Positions 1 to 6,364 of a DNA stretch of 6,364 bases are shown here, one piece after another (position 1 is the first letter of the stretch; every line of letters starts with the position of its first letter). The translations under genes were made by a program, and so were the position numbers. Under the pieces are notes generated by a model. That model searched no databases, was not told the origin of the DNA, and worked only from the letters and a program-made list of their open reading frames with translations. The stretch is taken from positions 1-6,364 of the forward strand of contig JAKIUX010000063.1 in assembly GCA_021647345.1 (NCBI GenBank), written 5' to 3'. The DNA is from Hydrogenimonas sp. GTDB taxonomy: Bacteria; Campylobacterota; Campylobacteria; Campylobacterales; Hydrogenimonadaceae.

Positions 1-42
1 TTGCTTTTTGGGGATAACTTACTTAAAAGGGGTTTGATATGA
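1..42 (+). CDS. C-terminal tail of an upstream gene (partial, tentative)
   Basis: The first reading frame is open from the window edge and ends at TGA 40-42, giving a tail LLFGDNLLKRGLI. Its stop overlaps the ATG of the next gene as ATGA (39-42), a usual arrangement in co-translated bacterial genes. A second frame is also open and ends at 34-36 (tail CFLGITYLKGV), so the choice rests on the overlap alone. Thirteen residues do not allow a family call. Confidence 0.35.
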   Translation: MLFGDNLLKRGLI

Positions 43-1436
43 GAAGATTGTTATCTGCTTTGATGGCGGTTTCTGTCTCTCTTTTTGCAGCTGAACTTCA
101 TGTTTATAGAGATGGTGCTCAATATAGGTTCGAGCCGGAATCCAAGTTTTTAGGCTTTATATCTAAAGGGGCTAAAGCGACCTGCCAAGGGGTTGAGATC
201 GCTTTGCGATACAAAGATGTGTGTCCGCAAAACAGCACTCTTTGCAGACTTAGATCTTCTATAAAAGAGTTAGAGAAAGAGGCTGCTGTCGCAAAGGATG
301 AGAGCGAGATTTTAAGAGAGTTTGTCCAAAATAGCGAATTGACTAAAGTTGACTTTAAAGCTTGGATAGAGAATGCCGCTAAGATTGCAGATAGAATCGG
401 CGATCTTGCTCAAAAGAGTGAGGCTAAAAGTGCTGAAGCGAGACGAAAAAGAGAGGTTTTTGGTTCGATGAGTACCTCTTTCGATGCGGCTTATCTCGAC
501 TCTTTATGCAATAGCGAGATCTCTTTGCAGATCCCAAAAGGTTGGGTGACTTTTGATGTGGAGTATATAGCTGATATATCCAAACCGCCTAAAATATCGA
601 TACTGCAGAGATTGAAAGTTAAAAATCGCAGCGGGTTAGATATATCTGCAGAGCGCGCTCTTTTTACTTATGAGTCTATGAGAAAATATCTAAGACCTTT
701 TAGATTTCAGCCGTGGGTAGTTGGAGACAGAGGTATCGTACCTAAGGGTGTGCAGATGCGACTGAAAAAGGTTGAGAGAGATAGTGCTCTCTCTGCTATG
801 GCGGCTCCGGCCGAACTCTCTGTTGAGGTGAAGAGCCCAAGAAAGTATCTGGTAAGAGATCTTTATCTTCCATCGAGCGGCAAACAGATAAACTTGGCTC
901 TTAAAAGCTGGGAACAAAAAGCTATTTTTGAAAAGAGAGTCTATACTTGGAGAGATACGAGAGTCTATGACGTCTTGCTCTTTAAGCCCAAATATGCCAT
1001 AGATGTTGATCGATGGAGCATAGTCAGGAAAGAAGAGGTTGCGGCAAAGGGTGTAACGGGAGCCTATATCGGCGGCAGATATACTCTTTTTGCTAATATC
1101 GATGAAGATTTCGTTGTTCATAAAGATAAGCTAATACTTAAAGATCGGGTCACATTTTTTGGCGGCACAGTAAAAGAGAGGAGCGGATATGCGATCGAGG
1201 TTGTAAACCAGTCCGCAAAGAGAGCCGACTTGATTATTGTTGAGAGGATACCGGTAGCAAAAAGAGAGGATGTAGAGGTTAAACTTTTGGAGGTATCTTC
1301 AAAGCAGCCTATTGAATATAAGCTATCTGATCAAGGAAGATTGGATATAAGAGTCTCCCTCGCTCCTGGCCAAAGCTCAAAAGTGAGAGTGGTGTTTGAA
1401 GTTGCCCATGATAAAGATAGACCCGTAATCTATTAA
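39..1436 (+). CDS. Secreted DUF4139 domain-containing protein
   Basis: Protein of 465 residues, probably exported. Residues 1-18 form a signal peptide (RR near the start, hydrophobic core, LFA-AEL cleavage region). Residues about 19-60 are a short beta region that may be a reduced DUF4140-like N-terminus. Residues about 70-145 are charged and alanine-rich, probably helical or coiled coil. The rest is beta-rich. The C-terminus (about 380-465) carries the best family match: VVNQSAKRADLIIVERIPVA, then a late LAPGQSSKVRVVFEV strand, the pattern of DUF4139 proteins related to 'mucoidy inhibitor' MuiA. That function is poorly defined, so no activity is assigned. Four cysteines (49, 62, 69, 157) all lie in the N-terminal third. 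The ATG at 39 is supported by AAGGGG at 27-32 with six-base spacing and by the overlap with the upstream frame. It is followed after five bases by cobO, so the two are probably cotranscribed. Confidence 0.8.
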   Translation: MRRLLSALMAVSVSLFAAELHVYRDGAQYRFEPESKFLGFISKGAKATCQGVEIALRYKDVCPQNSTLCRLRSSIKELEKEAAVAKDESEILREFVQNSELTKVDFKAWIENAAKIADRIGDLAQKSEAKSAEARRKREVFGSMSTSFDAAYLDSLCNSEISLQIPKGWVTFDVEYIADISKPPKISILQRLKVKNRSGLDISAERALFTYESMRKYLRPFRFQPWVVGDRGIVPKGVQMRLKKVERDSALSAMAAPAELSVEVKSPRKYLVRDLYLPSSGKQINLALKSWEQKAIFEKRVYTWRDTRVYDVLLFKPKYAIDVDRWSIVRKEEVAAKGVTGAYIGGRYTLFANIDEDFVVHKDKLILKDRVTFFGGTVKERSGYAIEVVNQSAKRADLIIVERIPVAKREDVEVKLLEVSSKQPIEYKLSDQGRLDIRVSLAPGQSSKVRVVFEVAHDKDRPVIY

Positions 1437-1441
1437 GAGCT

Positions 1442-1966
1442 ATGAAAAGAGGATATGTAGAGCTCTATACAGGCGACGGCAAAGGCAAAACGACCGCTGC
1501 GGCCGGATTGACACTTAGGGCGCTCGGCTGCGGTATGAAGGTTCTTTTTGTTCAGTTTATGAAAAGCAGGCCGAGCGGTGAGATAGAGATGCTTGAAAAG
1601 TGCGGCGAAGAGAGGTTCGCTCTGCTTAGGGAGTGGGACGGCAGATTCGTTACGGGTGATCCGAATAAGAGGCAGATAGGGATGTGTAAAGATCTCTTAA
1701 ATAGAGCTTTAAAGAGTCTTGAAGAGTTCAGCCCCGATCTTTTAGTGCTTGATGAGATCGTTATGGCTATCTCTTTTAAGATGTTAAATGAAGATGAGGT
1801 TTTGGAGTTTCTTAAGAAAAAGCCGGAGGCTCTTGAGGTGGTGATGACAGGCAGAGGGGCTTCAAAGAGGCTGATTGAAGCGAGCGATCTGGTTACGGAG
1901 ATGAAGATGGTTAAGCACTACTACTACGATAAAGGAGTAGAAGCAAGAAGAGGGATAGAGTTTTGA
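1442..1966 (+). CDS. cobO: Corrinoid (cob(I)yrinic acid a,c-diamide) adenosyltransferase
   Basis: Cytoplasmic enzyme of 174 residues that transfers the 5'-deoxyadenosyl group of ATP to the reduced cobalt of corrinoids, giving adenosylated precursors of coenzyme B12. It is full length for the CobO/BtuR/CobA family. Visible landmarks are the family P-loop TGDGKGKTT at residues 10-18, VQFMK at 37-41, a Walker B-like strand LLVLDEI at 100-106, MTGR at 135-138, and the closing SDLVTEM..VKHYYYDKGVEARRGIEF region at 148-174. The segment around REWDGRFVTGDP (63-74) lacks the GF-W-ET form of Salmonella CobA and is closer to the FV-G-P form I recall from other bacterial and archaeal members. The start fits the family N-terminus, although the Shine-Dalgarno is poor (AAGAG only two bases before ATG), suggesting translational coupling. 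Its neighbours are not B12 synthesis genes, so it may serve salvage or a pathway encoded elsewhere. No cobalamin riboswitch is visible upstream. Confidence 0.95.
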   Translation: MKRGYVELYTGDGKGKTTAAAGLTLRALGCGMKVLFVQFMKSRPSGEIEMLEKCGEERFALLREWDGRFVTGDPNKRQIGMCKDLLNRALKSLEEFSPDLLVLDEIVMAISFKMLNEDEVLEFLKKKPEALEVVMTGRGASKRLIEASDLVTEMKMVKHYYYDKGVEARRGIEF

Positions 1967-2544
1967 GAATTTTGCCAAGAAACTATATTCGCTACAAAGG
2001 AGTGAACTCCTTTTTTACAGGGCTTACGGTAGGAGCGGTGTTTACTATCTACTCCATACTTGAACCATCAATATTCTCTTTAGGCGGTATAGTTTTGGCT
2101 CTTGGAATGCTACTGGTAGCAAGATTTTACGAAAAGATTCTAAATACCGTGAGCTTCTATAGAATATCTCTTTTTGTGGAGATAGTCATGCTTCTTCTTG
2201 TTGTATGGTATCTGCTATTTCCATACGGCTACACTACGGCGCTGCTTGTATATGCAGGCTATCAACTCACTTTCATTTTCGGATCCTACCTGGTTAGGGC
2301 AGAGACTATTTTGATGAACAAAAAGAGGATTCTCTCCTGGCTCGATATAGCCAAGCAGGCCGGATATCTTGCGGGAATGCTTATTTCGTGGCTTTTTTAC
2401 AAGACTCTTGCCCTCTTTTGGGGTATCGAGGATCATTCGCACCAGGTCTATCTGATGCACTGGCTTTTGCTTGCGACGGAAGTTTTAATCATCTTTTTGC
2501 TTCTTTGCTCTTTTGAAAAACGAAAAAGAGAAGCAGCCGCTTGA
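1963..2544 (+). CDS. Six-helix integral membrane protein, half-MFS-like
   Basis: Inner-membrane protein of 193 residues with about six predicted helices, near residues 15-33, 36-54, 67-87, 89-110, 129-150 and 164-183, and a basic tail (EKRKREAAA). The charged link after helix 2 (ARFYEKIL, 53-60), the RAE-ILMNKKR link after helix 4 (112-122) and the glycine-bearing helix 5 (KQAGYLAGML) resemble one six-helix repeat of a major facilitator transporter. A second repeat is absent, since the frame stops at 2544 and no continuation follows on this strand. I do not recognise a named family, and substrate is unknown. The start is TTG 1963, whose TTGA overlaps the cobO stop. An AGAGGG stretch lies about 8-10 bases upstream. 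The gene's last 60 bases overlap the opposite-strand gene ending at 2485. Confidence 0.7.
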   Translation: MRILPRNYIRYKGVNSFFTGLTVGAVFTIYSILEPSIFSLGGIVLALGMLLVARFYEKILNTVSFYRISLFVEIVMLLLVVWYLLFPYGYTTALLVYAGYQLTFIFGSYLVRAETILMNKKRILSWLDIAKQAGYLAGMLISWLFYKTLALFWGIEDHSHQVYLMHWLLLATEVLIIFLLLCSFEKRKREAAA

Positions 2545-2706
2545 TGAACACCCTCCTCGCTTGCCAACTACCGCTTTTATGTTGGTTGCAAGAAGCCAGA
2601 TAAAAAAGAGGCTAAGCACCGTATATAGAAGTGCGAAAGGCCACTCTTTGTTTAGTGCCGCCTCGACAGATAAAACGAGAAATAAAATTGTCAAAATTAA
2701 ACACAC
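2485..2706 (-). CDS. Small two-helix membrane protein, hypothetical
   Basis: Protein of 73 residues read from GTG 2706 to TAA 2485. Two hydrophobic helices (about residues 2-17 and 24-43) are joined by a short NKEWPF turn. A soluble tail follows with GGCSSSGC (two cysteines, about 51-58), then a very basic KRAKKQK end. It is judged a real gene for three reasons. A strong AAGGA Shine-Dalgarno (TCCTT at 2714-2718 on the plus strand) sits seven bases before the GTG. The composition is that of a membrane protein. It also fills an otherwise empty interval between two genes. I do not recognise the family. The basic tail suggests a cytoplasmic C-terminus by the positive-inside rule. The competing plus-strand frame over the same bases lacks such features. 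The 3' end overlaps the convergent half-MFS gene by 60 bases, so each gene's terminal codons constrain the other's. Confidence 0.65.
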   Translation of the reverse strand: MCLILTILFLVLSVEAALNKEWPFALLYTVLSLFFIWLLATNIKAVVGKRGGCSSSGCFSFSFFKRAKKQKDD

Positions 2707-2754
2707 TCATATATCCTTCAGGTAATATATAAAATTCTTTATGAAAGGTTGTAT
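2707..2754. promoter_or_regulatory. Divergent promoter and RBS interval (putative)
   Basis: This 48-base AT-rich gap lies between the small minus-strand gene and the DUF255 gene, so both must be started from here or from within the opposite gene's 5' end. TATAAAAT at 2728-2735 is a possible -10 for the plus strand. The same AT block reads TATATT on the minus strand and could serve that gene. No convincing -35 is seen at the right spacing for either, although strict -35 boxes are often weak in Campylobacterota. Ribosome binding sites are clear: AAAGG 2744-2748 (plus) and AAGGA complementary to 2714-2718 (minus). Confidence 0.4.
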
Positions 2755-4770
2755 GTGCGCTATTTTATCTCAACTATCTTTATCTTGGCATCTTTTATTT
2801 ATGGAGGCGGCACACGTGAATATACGAATCGTCTTATAGATGAGGACTCCCCGTATCTGCAGCAACACGCACACAATCCTGTAGATTGGTACCCGTGGGG
2901 TGAAGAGGCTTTTGAAAAAGCGAAGCGCGAACATAAGCCCATATTTCTCTCCATAGGCTACAGCACCTGCCACTGGTGCCACGTTATGGAGGAGGAGTCT
3001 TTCGAAAATGAGGAGATAGCTGAGCTTATTAACAGATACTTCATACCTGTAAAGGTAGATAGAGAGAGAATGCCGCATCTTGACAGACACTTTCAGCGCA
3101 TCTATTCAATACTTAACAGAAGAGGGGGCGGATGGCCTTTGACGATCTTTCTCACCGAAGATCTCAAACCCTTTTTTGCAGCGACCTATATTCCGCCCGA
3201 AGACTCCTACGGCGTAAAGGGTATGAAGACTCTTGTTCCTGCTATCGGCAGGCTCTACTCATCTAACAGGGAGGTTTTGATAAAAAGAGCCGAAGCGGTG
3301 GAAGTATTGGTCAAGCGTGCCGAAGTGCTTCCGTCCGGAGAGTTGAAAGAGGGGGTTAAAATCGCTGATCGTGCCGTAGAAGCGATATGGAGCTACTATG
3401 ACAAACTTTACGGAGGCTTTGGCGACCGCCCTAAATTTCCGGAAAGCTCAAGGATCTCTTTGCTTCTTGATATATATAGACTAAACGGAGACGAAAAGGC
3501 CAAAATGATGGCCCTTCAAACACTCGACGCGATGCAAAGAAGCGGCCTGTATGACCAGATAGAGGGTGCTTTTTTTAGATATTGTGTAGATAGAGGCTGG
3601 AGAATGCCACATTTTGAGAAGATGCTCTATACAAATGCGGAGCTGATCCCTCTTTATGTAGAGGCGTGGAAGATAACCGAAAATAAGCGTTTTAGAGAGA
3701 TTGTAGAGGAGACGATAGCCGAGATAGATCGAAGGTTCAGAACGCAAGAGGGGCTCTATTTTAGCGCAAGTGACGCAGATAGTGAAGGGGAAGAGGGGGG
3801 CTATTTTTTATATCGATATGATGAGGCTTTTGAAGCGCTGCAGAGTGCAGGGTTTAAAAAAGAGCGCGCAGAAAATGTTTTGCATTTTTTAGATATTTCC
3901 GAAGATGGCAACTTCGATACCGAATACTCCCATGCAAGACGGATTTCGGGCAAACCGCCGGCAGATCTAAGTGAGGCTGTCGAGATACTTAAGAAGATGC
4001 GAGAGTCAAGAAGCTACCCCTTTGTAGACAGAAAGATCATCACCGCATGGAACGCTATGATGATAAAAGCCCTCTTCATTGCATCAAGGGTTGACCCCAA
4101 ATACCTAAAAGAGGCCAAAAACTCTTACCGATCTTTGCTAAAGTTGATGAGCAGCGGCAGCGGCGAACTTTACCATCAGGTTCTATACGGTAAAAGGCCA
4201 AAACAGAATGGTTTGCTTGAAGATTACGCCTTTTTTGCCGATGCAGCACTGACAGCTTATGAGACCACACTCGAGCAAGCCTATCTTAATGATGCCGTTT
4301 TGTTCGTGCAAAAAGCTAAAAAAGGATTTTACAAAAAGGGAAGATGGGTATTAGGCGAAGAGGGTGATATAGTCAGTTACGCTGATATAAGCGACAGCTA
4401 CTACAGCTCCCCTCTTTCGGTGATGATAAACAACCTTATAACTCTTGCGGTTCTTAAGGGATCTTTCGAAGAGCTCTCTTTGGCAAGAAAAACTCTCGAA
4501 GGGTTTGCAACTTTTATAAAAGAGTCTCCCGATGCATATCCTACAGCTTTGAAAGCCTATCTGCGTCTTGAAAAAGGTGTTGTGGCGATAAAAAGTTCAA
4601 GAGAGAACTTGCAAAAAAAAGCCGCTCAAATTGAGAAGATCAGATATCCATATCTTCTAAGAGAGGCTCAAGATGGTGAGAGTTGGATGGCCTGCGATTT
4701 TGTAAGCTGTTTCGCATACGGGAGAGATTTTGAAAAAGTGGCGGAGGCTATAGAAAAGAGGGGCCTTTGA
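2755..4770 (+). CDS. Exported DUF255 / YyaL-like thioredoxin-fold protein (COG1331)
   Basis: Protein of 671 residues in the family of Bacillus YyaL and mammalian SPATA20. It has an N-terminal thioredoxin-like DUF255 domain followed by an alpha/alpha-barrel resembling glycosidases and epimerases. Family motifs in order are [18 protein letters not shown] (about 32-49), [18 protein letters not shown] with the CxxC at 72 and 75, [10 protein letters not shown] (124-133), [10 protein letters not shown] (220-229), MPHFEKMLY (284-292), [13 protein letters not shown] (337-349), [12 protein letters not shown] (425-436), [11 protein letters not shown] (487-497), and a C-terminal CDFVSC (647-652). Length is normal. 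The biochemical activity is not established for the family. GTG 2755 is preferred because AAAGG lies six bases before it. TTG 2749 directly abuts that AAAGG. Either start gives a hydrophobic signal sequence ([17 protein letters not shown]), implying export, which is unusual because many homologues are cytosolic. The usual REERPD-D after the first domain strand is changed to RERMPHLD. Confidence 0.9.
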   Translation: MRYFISTIFILASFIYGGGTREYTNRLIDEDSPYLQQHAHNPVDWYPWGEEAFEKAKREHKPIFLSIGYSTCHWCHVMEEESFENEEIAELINRYFIPVKVDRERMPHLDRHFQRIYSILNRRGGGWPLTIFLTEDLKPFFAATYIPPEDSYGVKGMKTLVPAIGRLYSSNREVLIKRAEAVEVLVKRAEVLPSGELKEGVKIADRAVEAIWSYYDKLYGGFGDRPKFPESSRISLLLDIYRLNGDEKAKMMALQTLDAMQRSGLYDQIEGAFFRYCVDRGWRMPHFEKMLYTNAELIPLYVEAWKITENKRFREIVEETIAEIDRRFRTQEGLYFSASDADSEGEEGGYFLYRYDEAFEALQSAGFKKERAENVLHFLDISEDGNFDTEYSHARRISGKPPADLSEAVEILKKMRESRSYPFVDRKIITAWNAMMIKALFIASRVDPKYLKEAKNSYRSLLKLMSSGSGELYHQVLYGKRPKQNGLLEDYAFFADAALTAYETTLEQAYLNDAVLFVQKAKKGFYKKGRWVLGEEGDIVSYADISDSYYSSPLSVMINNLITLAVLKGSFEELSLARKTLEGFATFIKESPDAYPTALKAYLRLEKGVVAIKSSRENLQKKAAQIEKIRYPYLLREAQDGESWMACDFVSCFAYGRDFEKVAEAIEKRGL

Positions 4771-4868
4771 AGAAGACTCTTTTGGGTGCTTTGAGCCCTC
4801 TTCTCATCGGTTTAGACAGAGAGTCGGATCGGTTTCAACCGCATAGGTGCAGCTATACTTTGAACTGA
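4767..4868 (+). pseudogene. Possible 33-codon gene remnant after the DUF255 gene
   Basis: TTG 4767 overlaps the preceding stop as TTGA, the same coupling seen at 1963. AGAGGGG ends at 4763, three bases before it. The frame reads [17 protein letters not shown] and then [17 protein letters not shown], stopping at 4868. The start looks like the beginning of a signal peptide or membrane anchor, but the remainder is short and featureless and overlaps the last 16 bases of the opposite chemoreceptor gene. It could be the 5' stub of a gene whose body was lost, a real small peptide, or chance. Nothing beyond position and start context supports it. Confidence 0.2.
4771..4804. terminator. Imperfect inverted repeat in convergent spacer, possible weak terminator
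   Basis: AGAAGA (4771-4776) can pair with TCTTCT (4799-4804), and GGGT (4784-4787) with GCCC (4795-4798), leaving a seven-base bulge on one side and a seven-base loop. It starts directly after the DUF255 stop and lies between two converging genes, where a shared terminator would be expected. There is no T-run after it on either strand, so intrinsic termination is doubtful. Confidence 0.2.
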
Positions 4869-6364
4869 CTTATCTGCTTCAAAACTTCATCTGCAAGTTT
4901 GCTAATGTGCTTGACACTCTCTTCACTATGCTCTATACCGTTTTTGTTGGTTTGCGAGAGGTGCTTTATCTCGTTCATCTTCTCTATAAACGACTCCATT
5001 ATCTTAGCGGCTTGATCTACCGCATCGGCAGTCTTTTCAATGCTTCCTACCGCTTCTGTCATCTTGGTAGAAACTTCGCCAATCTCACTCTGCACCTGCG
5101 AAGCATCCGATGTGAGGCGATTGACATTTTCTATATTTCTATTCATCTCGCCGCTGCTATCCATAATAGCCTGCACTATGATATTTATGGTAGCGTTTAT
5201 GTCTGCAAGGCTCTTTTGAGTGCGCTCTGCAAGTTTTCTCACTTCATCGGCGACAACGGCGAAACCTCTGCCGTGCTCTCCGGCGCGGGCCGCTTCTATA
5301 GCTGCGTTGAGTGCCAAAAGATTTGTCTGGTCGGCTATGTCGCTTATAACTGTCAGAACCTCTTTTACCTGTTCGGCGTCGTGGCTTAGCTGCTGGAGTC
5401 TCTCGGCAAGCTCATTCTCCACTACGGCGTTACTCTCGATTTGGCGAATAGTGCTTTCTATTAAAGATATAGCTCCGTCAAGACTTCTGTTTGCGTGCTC
5501 TATGTTGTCTTTTGTGGAAGCCACCTCTCTTGTACTGTCGGTGAGCCTCTCTTTTAAAGCAGAAGCTTCGCTTGCGCCGTCATCGACAATTTTTGCCTCT
5601 TGGCGAATGTTTGATGTTATAAGTTTGAATGTATCGTCAAGTTTATTTGCTGTATGCCTATTTTCATTTGCGCTTCTTTGGGCGTGAGAGGCAAAATCGT
5701 GCAGGGATTTTAAAAACTCTCTGAGCGCTTCTCTTATGCTGCCAAACTCGTCGTTTTCATATACTCTTATCTCCGTTGTCAAATCTTTTGTTTTGGCAAT
5801 ATTTGTTATAAGCCCTTTAAGAGAGTTTAATCTAAACTCAAGATCCCTTATTGATAAAAAAGCAATAAGAAGCATAAAAGCAATTACAATTGTCCCCGCG
5901 ATCGCTTGATAGATAGCTATATCGCTAAATGAGTTTAAATCTAAGTCTATCTGTCTTGCTATCTCGTCGTCAATCTCTTTTAGTATATTGATTTTTTTGG
6001 TAATGGTATCAAACCAGTATTCGGCATCGACGTTGAAGCCTCCGGCTTGGTTCATTATGGCAATCTCTCTCATTTTGCGAACGAGCTCGAAAGATTTGTC
6101 GTTGATAGCTTTTTTGTAATATTTAACCATCTCATCAGGAGCAAAAGATATAAAATCGTCAAGATATGCGTTTTGCTCGGCTATTAGAACTATTAGCTTT
6201 TTATACATCCCTTCAGAGAAGGAGTCTTGCGCAAAAGTACCGCTAAGCACCGCTCTTTCAACGCCTGCTCGCTCTTTGGACTTCAAAAATGAGGTGTATG
6301 CGACAAGATCTTTGGTTATCCTCTCTTCAGGGGAGAGTTTGGAGGAGGCGGCTATGATATTGAG
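4853..6364 (-). CDS. Methyl-accepting chemotaxis protein with NIT-like sensor domain (5' partial)
   Basis: Transmembrane chemoreceptor that passes ligand signals to CheA/CheW. The frame has no stop up to the window edge and continues 26 codons beyond the TTG at 6286, so the true start lies outside and 503 residues are visible. Visible residues about 1-125 are helical and carry [20 protein letters not shown] (23-42), typical of NIT (nitrate/nitrite-sensing type, PF08376) domains. A membrane helix spans about 150-170, and a HAMP-like segment ([15 protein letters not shown]...YENDEFGSI) about 175-220. The cytoplasmic coiled-coil signalling domain runs from about 275 to the end. Its hairpin tip is well conserved: [20 protein letters not shown] then [20 protein letters not shown] (about 342-381). 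The C-terminus is QISQFKV with no CheR/CheB-binding NWETF-type pentapeptide. The first membrane helix and N-terminal half of the sensor are missing. The ligand cannot be read from sequence; NIT domains are named for nitrate/nitrite but are often untested. It converges on the DUF255 gene. Confidence 0.93.
   Translation of the reverse strand, partial: LNIIAASSKLSPEERITKDLVAYTSFLKSKERAGVERAVLSGTFAQDSFSEGMYKKLIVLIAEQNAYLDDFISFAPDEMVKYYKKAINDKSFELVRKMREIAIMNQAGGFNVDAEYWFDTITKKINILKEIDDEIARQIDLDLNSFSDIAIYQAIAGTIVIAFMLLIAFLSIRDLEFRLNSLKGLITNIAKTKDLTTEIRVYENDEFGSIREALREFLKSLHDFASHAQRSANENRHTANKLDDTFKLITSNIRQEAKIVDDGASEASALKERLTDSTREVASTKDNIEHANRSLDGAISLIESTIRQIESNAVVENELAERLQQLSHDAEQVKEVLTVISDIADQTNLLALNAAIEAARAGEHGRGFAVVADEVRKLAERTQKSLADINATINIIVQAIMDSSGEMNRNIENVNRLTSDASQVQSEIGEVSTKMTEAVGSIEKTADAVDQAAKIMESFIEKMNEIKHLSQTNKNGIEHSEESVKHISKLADEVLKQISQFKV

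Noticed and set aside
690..1121. 143-residue minus-strand frame inside the DUF4139 gene
   Set aside because: Fully antisense to a gene with a signal peptide and recognised C-terminal domain; no ribosome site or family resemblance.
2498..2533. Inverted repeat CTCTTTT / AAAAGAG near the end of the half-MFS gene
   Set aside because: It lies inside both overlapping coding regions and is AT-rich without a GC stem or T-run, so it is not supportable as a terminator.
2688..2693. TTGTCA as a -35 box for the DUF255 gene
   Set aside because: It lies 34 bases from the best -10 candidate at 2728; the hexamer at proper spacing (near 2710) is a poor match.
2513..2725. 70-residue plus-strand frame over the small membrane gene
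   Set aside because: The minus-strand frame here has a better ribosome site and clear membrane helices; this one has no domain-like features.
2741..2839. 32-codon frame from ATG 2741
   Set aside because: It overlaps the start of the DUF255 gene out of frame and has no Shine-Dalgarno at useful spacing; it is mentioned only as possible start competition.
4806..4835. Direct repeat ATCGGTTT at 4806-4813 and 4828-4835
   Set aside because: Two copies of eight bases are within chance, and there is no further copy or array.
4830..4841. Perfect 12-base palindrome-like CGGTTTCAACCG
   Set aside because: The realistic hairpin is only four pairs with a four-base loop and no T-run on either strand, so it is too weak to call a terminator or operator.
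4847..5389. 180-residue plus-strand frame antisense to the chemoreceptor
   Set aside because: It lies wholly opposite the conserved signalling domain, has no ribosome site or recognisable domain, and its tyrosine/leucine-rich make-up follows from the opposite coding strand.
5220..5687. 155-residue serine/alanine-rich plus-strand frame
   Set aside because: Antisense shadow of the chemoreceptor coiled coil; low-complexity composition is expected from reading that region backwards.

Overview
The window looks like chromosomal DNA from a Campylobacterota (epsilonproteobacterial) species. The signs are heavy use of AGA/AGG arginine and ATA isoleucine codons, moderate to low GC, very tight gene packing, and a NIT-type chemoreceptor of the kind common in sulfur-oxidising and related members. 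Genus cannot be fixed from the sequence alone.

Layout. Positions 1-42 probably hold the last codons of an upstream gene, joined by an ATGA overlap to a secreted DUF4139-family protein (39-1436). Five bases later comes a corrinoid adenosyltransferase of the CobO/BtuR family (1442-1966). It is joined by a TTGA overlap to a six-helix membrane protein resembling half of an MFS transporter (1963-2544). These run rightward as one tightly packed operon. A short two-helix membrane protein (2706-2485, minus strand) runs against the operon and overlaps its last gene tail to tail by 60 bases. A 48-base AT-rich gap separates it from a divergently transcribed, signal-peptide-bearing DUF255 / YyaL-like (COG1331) thioredoxin-fold protein (2755-4770). 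After an 82-base tail-to-tail spacer, a methyl-accepting chemotaxis protein with a NIT-like sensor domain occupies the minus strand from 4853 to the right edge. It is still open at the edge, so its N-terminus lies outside the window.

How the genes fit together. CobO adenosylates corrinoids in the cytoplasm. The DUF4139 and DUF255 proteins appear to be exported and may share an envelope-related role, but the sequence does not prove this. The chemoreceptor is a separate unit. I see no mobile element, CRISPR array, RNA gene or phage module, and no clear new multi-gene system. The points most worth a second look are the small minus-strand membrane gene, the half-MFS protein it overlaps, the exported form of the DUF255 protein with its changed motif, and a possible 33-codon gene remnant between the two convergent genes at 4767-4868.
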